Source of the DNA: an uncultured Eubacteriales bacterium
Lineage (GTDB): Bacteria; Bacillota; Clostridia; Oscillospirales; CAG-272
DNA: 9,578 nucleotides
Direction: 5' to 3'
NCBI GenBank assembly: GCA_934503195.1
Contig: CAKSVM010000107.1
Span: forward strand, 1-9,578
The notes under the pieces were generated by a model. It had not been told where the DNA came from and did no database searches. It saw only the letters and a program-made list of their open reading frames with translations. Below, in pieces: positions 6,519 to 9,578 of this stretch (within the stretch, counting starts at the first letter, position 1; each line of letters opens with the position of its first letter). Made by a program: the position numbers and the translations under genes.

Positions 6519-7003
6519 TGGTTAAAGAAATATTTACAATAATTTCACATGATGCCGACGAGACCGAAGAGCTCGGAGCGAAAATCGCCCGCGAGGCGCG
6601 CGGACTCGGTGTTGATTTTGCCGCGCTCTTCGGCGATCTCGGGGCGGGGAAGACCGCGTTGACCCGCGGAATCGTGTCGGTTCTCGCGCCGGGCGCGCAG
6701 GTTTGCAGCCCGACCTACGCGATTGTTAATGAATACTACCCAGATTCGACCCCCGAAGCCCCGGGGAAGTTTGGGCATAATCACGAATTTGTCCCGGTTT
6801 TTCACTTCGATATGTACCGGATCGAGGACGAGGATTCGCTCGACTCAATCGGCTTCTACGACTACGAGCGGCGAGGCGGCTTCATCGTGACCGAGTGGTC
6901 GGAGAATATCGTTGATTCATTACCGGAACGATATATCAAAGTCAATATAGACAAAATTTCCGAAAATGATCGAAAAATCACTGTGGAGCTTGTGGAATCA
7001 TGA
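6518..7003 (+). CDS. tsaE: tRNA threonylcarbamoyladenosine (t6A) ATPase TsaE
   Basis: TsaE is the small P-loop ATPase that works with TsaB and TsaD to make t6A at position 37 of ANN-decoding tRNAs in the cytoplasm. The 161-residue product shows the Walker A motif GDLGAGKT (39-46, Lys45), SPTYAIVNEY (64-73), HFDMYR (96-101, Walker B-type Asp98), a GFYDYE segment (112-117) and TEWSEN (125-130), all typical. Between VNEY and HFD there are about 22 residues, roughly 15 more than usual, rich in Pro, Gly and His. The ATG shares one base with the fhs stop and has no good ribosome binding site, so initiation probably depends on ribosomes finishing fhs. It overlaps tsaB by four bases (ATGA). Identification is firm. 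Confidence 0.95.
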   Translation: MVKEIFTIISHDADETEELGAKIAREARGLGVDFAALFGDLGAGKTALTRGIVSVLAPGAQVCSPTYAIVNEYYPDSTPEAPGKFGHNHEFVPVFHFDMYRIEDEDSLDSIGFYDYERRGGFIVTEWSENIVDSLPERYIKVNIDKISENDRKITVELVES

Positions 7004-7698
7004 AAACTTTAGCAATCGACACAACAGCGAATACCGCGACCTGCGCGCTCGTCTGTGACGGCCATGTCCGCGCGGTTTCTACAATTGACGGACTTCTGAC
7101 CCACAGCGAAACGATGCTTCCGATGATCGACGAGATGCTGAAGCACCTTGCTCTGGCGATCGGCGACGTCGATATTTTCGCCGTCGCCGAGGGTCCCGGC
7201 TCCTTCACGGGCGTTCGGATCGGCGTTTCGACGATTAAAGGACTAGCGTTTTCGACAAACAAGCCTTGCGTCGGCGTCTCGGCTTTGGCGGGACTCGCTA
7301 AAAATCTCGAGTGTTTTCCGGGGCTCGTCGTCCCGGTGATGGACGCGCGGCGTCAGCAGGTCTACACGGCTATATATAATGAAGGAAATTGCGTTTTCAG
7401 CGACTCGCTGATTCCGCTTCCGGAGCTTCGCGAGGAGCTTCTGAAGTCGGATCTGCCGTTCCGGCTGGTTGGCGACGGGTACGCGCTCGCGACAAAATTT
7501 TTCGCGGCCGATCCGGAGCTTTCTGCGCGTCTTCTGCCAACTCCGCCGACGCTGATCGCCCACAACGCGGCGTCAATCGCGCTTCTGGCCGCGCAAAAAT
7601 ACGCGTCGGGCGAATTTTCTACGGACAGCGAACTTCGGCCGCTCTACCTTCGCGACTCGCAGGCCGAGCGCGAAAGAAAAGAAAAACTCAGCAAATAA
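7000..7698 (+). CDS. tsaB: t6A modification protein TsaB
   Basis: TsaB is the inactive ASKHA-fold partner (formerly YeaZ) of TsaD in the t6A transferase complex. The 232-residue protein begins with the fold's first strand LAIDTT (4-9), then has the hallmark EGPGSFTGVRIG (64-75), VPVMDARRQQVY (111-122), and a C-terminus PLYLRDSQAERE (214-225) that is characteristic of TsaB. Length is normal. Translation starts within the ATGA shared with tsaE, giving equal supply of the two partners. In many Firmicutes rimI and tsaD follow directly; here rpiB follows instead, so tsaD must be elsewhere. Because TsaD is the catalytic subunit, this locus alone does not complete the pathway. Confidence 0.95.
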   Translation: MKTLAIDTTANTATCALVCDGHVRAVSTIDGLLTHSETMLPMIDEMLKHLALAIGDVDIFAVAEGPGSFTGVRIGVSTIKGLAFSTNKPCVGVSALAGLAKNLECFPGLVVPVMDARRQQVYTAIYNEGNCVFSDSLIPLPELREELLKSDLPFRLVGDGYALATKFFAADPELSARLLPTPPTLIAHNAASIALLAAQKYASGEFSTDSELRPLYLRDSQAERERKEKLSK

Positions 7699-7703
7699 TT
7701 TAC

Positions 7704-7710
7704 AAAGAGG
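7704..7710 (+). promoter_or_regulatory. Ribosome binding site that fixes the rpiB start
   Basis: AAAGAGG lies eight bases before the ATG at 7719. The open frame extends upstream to 7389, but that part overlaps tsaB out of frame and has arginine-rich, low-complexity content, while family homology begins exactly at the ATG. Confidence 0.75.
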
Positions 7711-7718
7711 TTACAAAT

Positions 7719-8171
7719 ATGGACAATATTTTAGCTATCGCCTGCGATCACGGCGGATTCCAGCTAAAGGAAGAGATCAAGAAGCACCTCGATTCTATTG
7801 GCGTAAAGTATCTTGACCTCGGCACCGACTCCGAAAAAAGCGTGAATTACCCCGAATTCGCCGCGAAACTCTGCAAAAAAATCCAGTCTGGCGAATTCTA
7901 CCGCGGCATTCTGGTCTGCGGAACTGGCATCGGAATGTCGATCGCGGCCAACAAATTCGACGGAATCCGCGCGGCCTGCGCGTCCGACTGCTTCAGCGTC
8001 AGGTACACGCGCCTGCACAACGACGCGAACGTCCTCTGCCTTGGCGGACGCGTTCTCGGTGTCGGCCTCGCGCTCGAGCTGGTCGACATCTTCCTCACGA
8101 CCGAATTCGAGGGCGGCCGTCACAACGCGCGTCTCGATATGATAAAGGACATCGAAAAGTCGCAGAAATAA
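7719..8171 (+). CDS. rpiB: Ribose 5-phosphate isomerase B
   Basis: RpiB interconverts ribose 5-phosphate and ribulose 5-phosphate in the non-oxidative pentose phosphate pathway. The 150-residue product is full length and shows CDHGG (9-13), the active-site segment ILVCGTGIGMS (64-74) with the catalytic Cys67, RLHNDANV (98-105) with the ring-opening His100, and the phosphate-contacting GGRHNAR (132-138). LacA/LacB galactose-6-phosphate isomerases belong to the same family, but the intact Cys and the lack of lac or tagatose genes nearby favour RpiB. It starts 20 bases after tsaB with its own AAAGAGG site and is the last gene of the fhs operon. No convincing terminator follows, so some read-through into the next gene is likely. 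The link to purine-related Fhs makes sense as ribose 5-phosphate supply (inference). Confidence 0.95.
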   Translation: MDNILAIACDHGGFQLKEEIKKHLDSIGVKYLDLGTDSEKSVNYPEFAAKLCKKIQSGEFYRGILVCGTGIGMSIAANKFDGIRAACASDCFSVRYTRLHNDANVLCLGGRVLGVGLALELVDIFLTTEFEGGRHNARLDMIKDIEKSQK

Positions 8172-8216
8172 GCAGATTCCACAAAAATCCGTCGTGAAAT
8201 TTGTGAAAGATTACTA

Positions 8217-8245
8217 TTGATTTTTCGCTGTTTATGTGGTATAAT
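8217..8245 (+). promoter_or_regulatory. SigA-type promoter of the DUF4430-mscL pair
   Basis: TTGATT (8217-8222), 17 bases ending in TGG, then a perfect TATAAT (8240-8245). Predicted start is near 8252, leaving a leader of about 32 bases with GAGGTGA (8271-8277) six bases before the ATG at 8284. The spacer 8172-8216 has only a weak AT-rich inverted repeat and no T run. Confidence 0.78.
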
Positions 8246-8283
8246 TTAATCAAAGTTATTATTATCTTATGAGGTGAAATCTT

Positions 8284-9183
8284 ATGAAGAAATTCTCCAG
8301 AATTTTCGCGATTTTCATGGCGACGCTCATGATTTTCGGCTCGGTCGCGGTTTTCGCTGACGAACCCGCCGACGATCTCGTAATCGTGCCCGCTCCTGTA
8401 GAAACCAACAAGATTTTCGTCACGATCGAAGGTCCGGACGGACTCATTTACATCAGCAGCGGCGAATTCAAGGCTGACGAGAAAATCACCGCGGGCGACG
8501 TCCTGAAGTCGGTCATCGGCGACGGACACGAGCTTACCGGCATCGACGACGGCTATATTTCGGCGGTCGACGGCGTCGCGGCAGGCGTTTTCGGCGGCTG
8601 GGACGGCTGGATGTACGCGGTCAAGTATTACGTGGCAGACGAAGAGGGCAATGTTTCGCTCTACATCGACCTCCCGAACGTCGGAGTGAACGATTATCAG
8701 ATCACTTCGTCGTGCAATATTGTGCTTTATTACGCAAATTACGGCACTCCGTTCGCCGGAACTGTCGTAACTGACAACGACATGGTCGCGCTCGTCTCCT
8801 ACACGCCCGTTTATGATGAGAACTATAATCTTGTCGAATTCACTGAGGCTCCCCTCGCGAACGGCGAATTCACGCTCACTTCGTACACTGTCGACGAGGA
8901 AGGCAACACTGTTCTCGGCGATTCCTACACCTTCGCGGCTGACGAAAACGGCCTGACGAAGCTTCATCGCGATATGCGCGAGGTTTCGAACGGCGATTAC
9001 ATAGGCTCGGTCGGCAAGCAGTCCGAAACGACCGCTACGATCGGCGAAGTTACTGTTTCGCTCCCCGACGTGGTTCGTTACACCGATTTCTTCACGGTTG
9101 ACGTTCACCCGACTCCCGAAGAGATTTTCAGACAGAAGATCTTCTTCCTCATGCTCGGTATGGGTTCGAACAGACCGAGGTAA
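8284..9183 (+). CDS. Secreted DUF4430-like protein
   Basis: A 299-residue exported protein. It opens with a signal peptide (Lys2-Lys3, hydrophobic core 7-24, likely cleavage after AVFA at 25). Residues about 44-152 resemble the DUF4430/transcobalamin-C-terminal-like domain: GEFKADEKITAGDVL-type start of the fold (60-74), FGGWDGWMYAVK (103-114) and GVNDYQI (134-140), then a short strand ending in YYANYG. A second beta-rich region (about 158-272) has the ADENGLTKL turn (219-227) and a DGDYIGSVGK-like segment typical of a sheet sandwich. The family is often found in secreted or surface proteins, sometimes linked to cobalamin or ligand binding; no ligand can be assigned here. There is no LPXTG, S-layer or transmembrane anchor; a short hydrophobic patch IFFLMLGMG (286-294) lies just before the C-terminus. 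It is very acidic. Its stop is three bases before the mscL start, so the two are co-transcribed. Confidence 0.83.
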   Translation: MKKFSRIFAIFMATLMIFGSVAVFADEPADDLVIVPAPVETNKIFVTIEGPDGLIYISSGEFKADEKITAGDVLKSVIGDGHELTGIDDGYISAVDGVAAGVFGGWDGWMYAVKYYVADEEGNVSLYIDLPNVGVNDYQITSSCNIVLYYANYGTPFAGTVVTDNDMVALVSYTPVYDENYNLVEFTEAPLANGEFTLTSYTVDEEGNTVLGDSYTFAADENGLTKLHRDMREVSNGDYIGSVGKQSETTATIGEVTVSLPDVVRYTDFFTVDVHPTPEEIFRQKIFFLMLGMGSNRPR

Positions 9184-9186
9184 AGG

Positions 9187-9578
9187 ATGAAATTTTTCGA
9201 CGAATTCAAGAAATTTGCCTTCAAAGGCAATGTCATCGACATGGCGGTCGGTGTCGTGATCGGTAATGTTTTCGGCAAGATTGTCTCTTCGCTCGTCAAC
9301 GATATCATCATGCCCCCGATCGGCCTGCTCGTCGGCGGCGCGAACTTCGGTGAGCTCAAGCTCGTGTTGGAGGAAGCAGTCGGCGAAACCCCGGCAGTAA
9401 CGCTCAATTATGGTAATTTCATCCAGACGATTCTCGACTTTCTGATTGTCACGCTGTCAATCTTCTTCTGCGTGAAGCTCATCAACTCCGCGCGCGATCT
9501 CGCGACAAAGAAGGAGCGCGAAGCCGCTGAAGCAAAGGCAAAAGCTGAGGCTGAGGCAAAAGCGAAGGAGCCGAAGGC
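9187..9578 (+). CDS. mscL: Large-conductance mechanosensitive channel MscL (3' end outside window)
   Basis: MscL is the pentameric inner-membrane channel that opens on high membrane tension to release solutes during osmotic downshock. 130 codons are visible and the frame is still open at the window edge. Seen are the N-terminal amphipathic helix FFDEFKKFAFKGN (3-15), TM1 with VIDMAVGVVIGNVFGKIV (16-33) including the conserved small gating residues, NDIIMPPIGLL (38-48), a periplasmic loop, TM2 from about residue 78 to 100 (FIQTILDFLIV start), and a C-terminal Lys/Glu/Ala-rich helix from 107 on. The ATG at 9187 is preceded by GAGG (9177-9180), which overlaps the last codons of the DUF4430-like gene, so translation is probably coupled. 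TM2 contains a Cys (Cys95). Only the very C-terminus appears to be missing. Confidence 0.95.
   Translation, partial: MKFFDEFKKFAFKGNVIDMAVGVVIGNVFGKIVSSLVNDIIMPPIGLLVGGANFGELKLVLEEAVGETPAVTLNYGNFIQTILDFLIVTLSIFFCVKLINSARDLATKKEREAAEAKAKAEAEAKAKEPK

Noticed and set aside
7389..7718. An N-terminal extension of 110 codons for rpiB.
   Set aside because: It overlaps tsaB out of frame, is Arg/Ser/Ala-rich, and RpiB homology starts at 7719 behind AAAGAGG.
8179..8205. A possible terminator after rpiB (CACAAA ... TTTGTG).
   Set aside because: The stem is six AT-rich pairs with a long loop and no T run follows.
8095..9108. A 337-codon open frame on the minus strand opposite the DUF4430-like gene.
   Set aside because: The plus-strand gene has promoter, ribosome binding site and signal peptide; the reverse frame has none of these and spans an intergenic promoter.
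7854..9207. Seven GAATTC sites within about 1.35 kb.
   Set aside because: They come from repeated acidic-residue-Phe dipeptides encoded GAA TTC or the same bases in other frames, consistent with codon preference; no regulatory meaning is apparent.

Overview
The window looks like chromosomal DNA from a Gram-positive anaerobe of the class Clostridia, perhaps an Oscillospirales-like gut lineage. This rests on the gene content (a clostridial-type KDPG aldolase with an extra C-terminal domain, formate-tetrahydrofolate ligase, a SpoIID/LytB-family cell-wall protein, an exported DUF4430-like protein), on SigA-type promoters and strong GGAGG-like ribosome binding sites, and on GC-rich codon choice between AT-rich intergenic spacers. 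The exact lineage is inference. There is no rRNA, tRNA, CRISPR array, transposase or phage gene. No gene-free stretch exceeds 300 bases; the longest is 4579-4844.

Layout from left to right. (1) Positions 1-169 hold two divergent promoters, one leaving the window to the left and one driving eda (170-1132, +), a KDPG/KHG aldolase fused to a VOC/glyoxalase-like domain. A strong hairpin terminator (1140-1173) ends eda where it meets the next operon head-on. (2) A compact minus-strand operon runs from 4578 down to 1172: an exported coiled-coil protein of unknown function, a 630-residue membrane-anchored SpoIID/LytB-type protein that starts at a TTG codon, and a cytoplasmic SGNH/GDSL hydrolase. Its promoter (4623-4651) carries a pair of 8-base direct repeats exactly 42 bases apart. 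(3) A plus-strand operon runs from a strong promoter (4768-4796): fhs (4845-6518), tsaE, tsaB and rpiB, with 1- and 4-base overlaps and then a 20-base gap. (4) A further promoter (8217-8245) drives a secreted DUF4430-like protein, followed after 3 bases by mscL, which is cut by the window end.

Functionally, the plus-strand operon combines one-carbon activation (Fhs), the t6A tRNA-modification partners TsaE and TsaB, and pentose-phosphate isomerisation (RpiB). These are housekeeping functions feeding nucleotide synthesis and translation. The minus-strand operon appears devoted to the cell envelope. Nothing here is clearly a new defence or mobile system. The best leads are the envelope operon with its repeat-flanked promoter, the SPOR-like segment and G8 tract in the SpoIID-family protein, a recurring non-canonical -35 box, and the tight coupling of a secreted DUF4430 protein to mscL.
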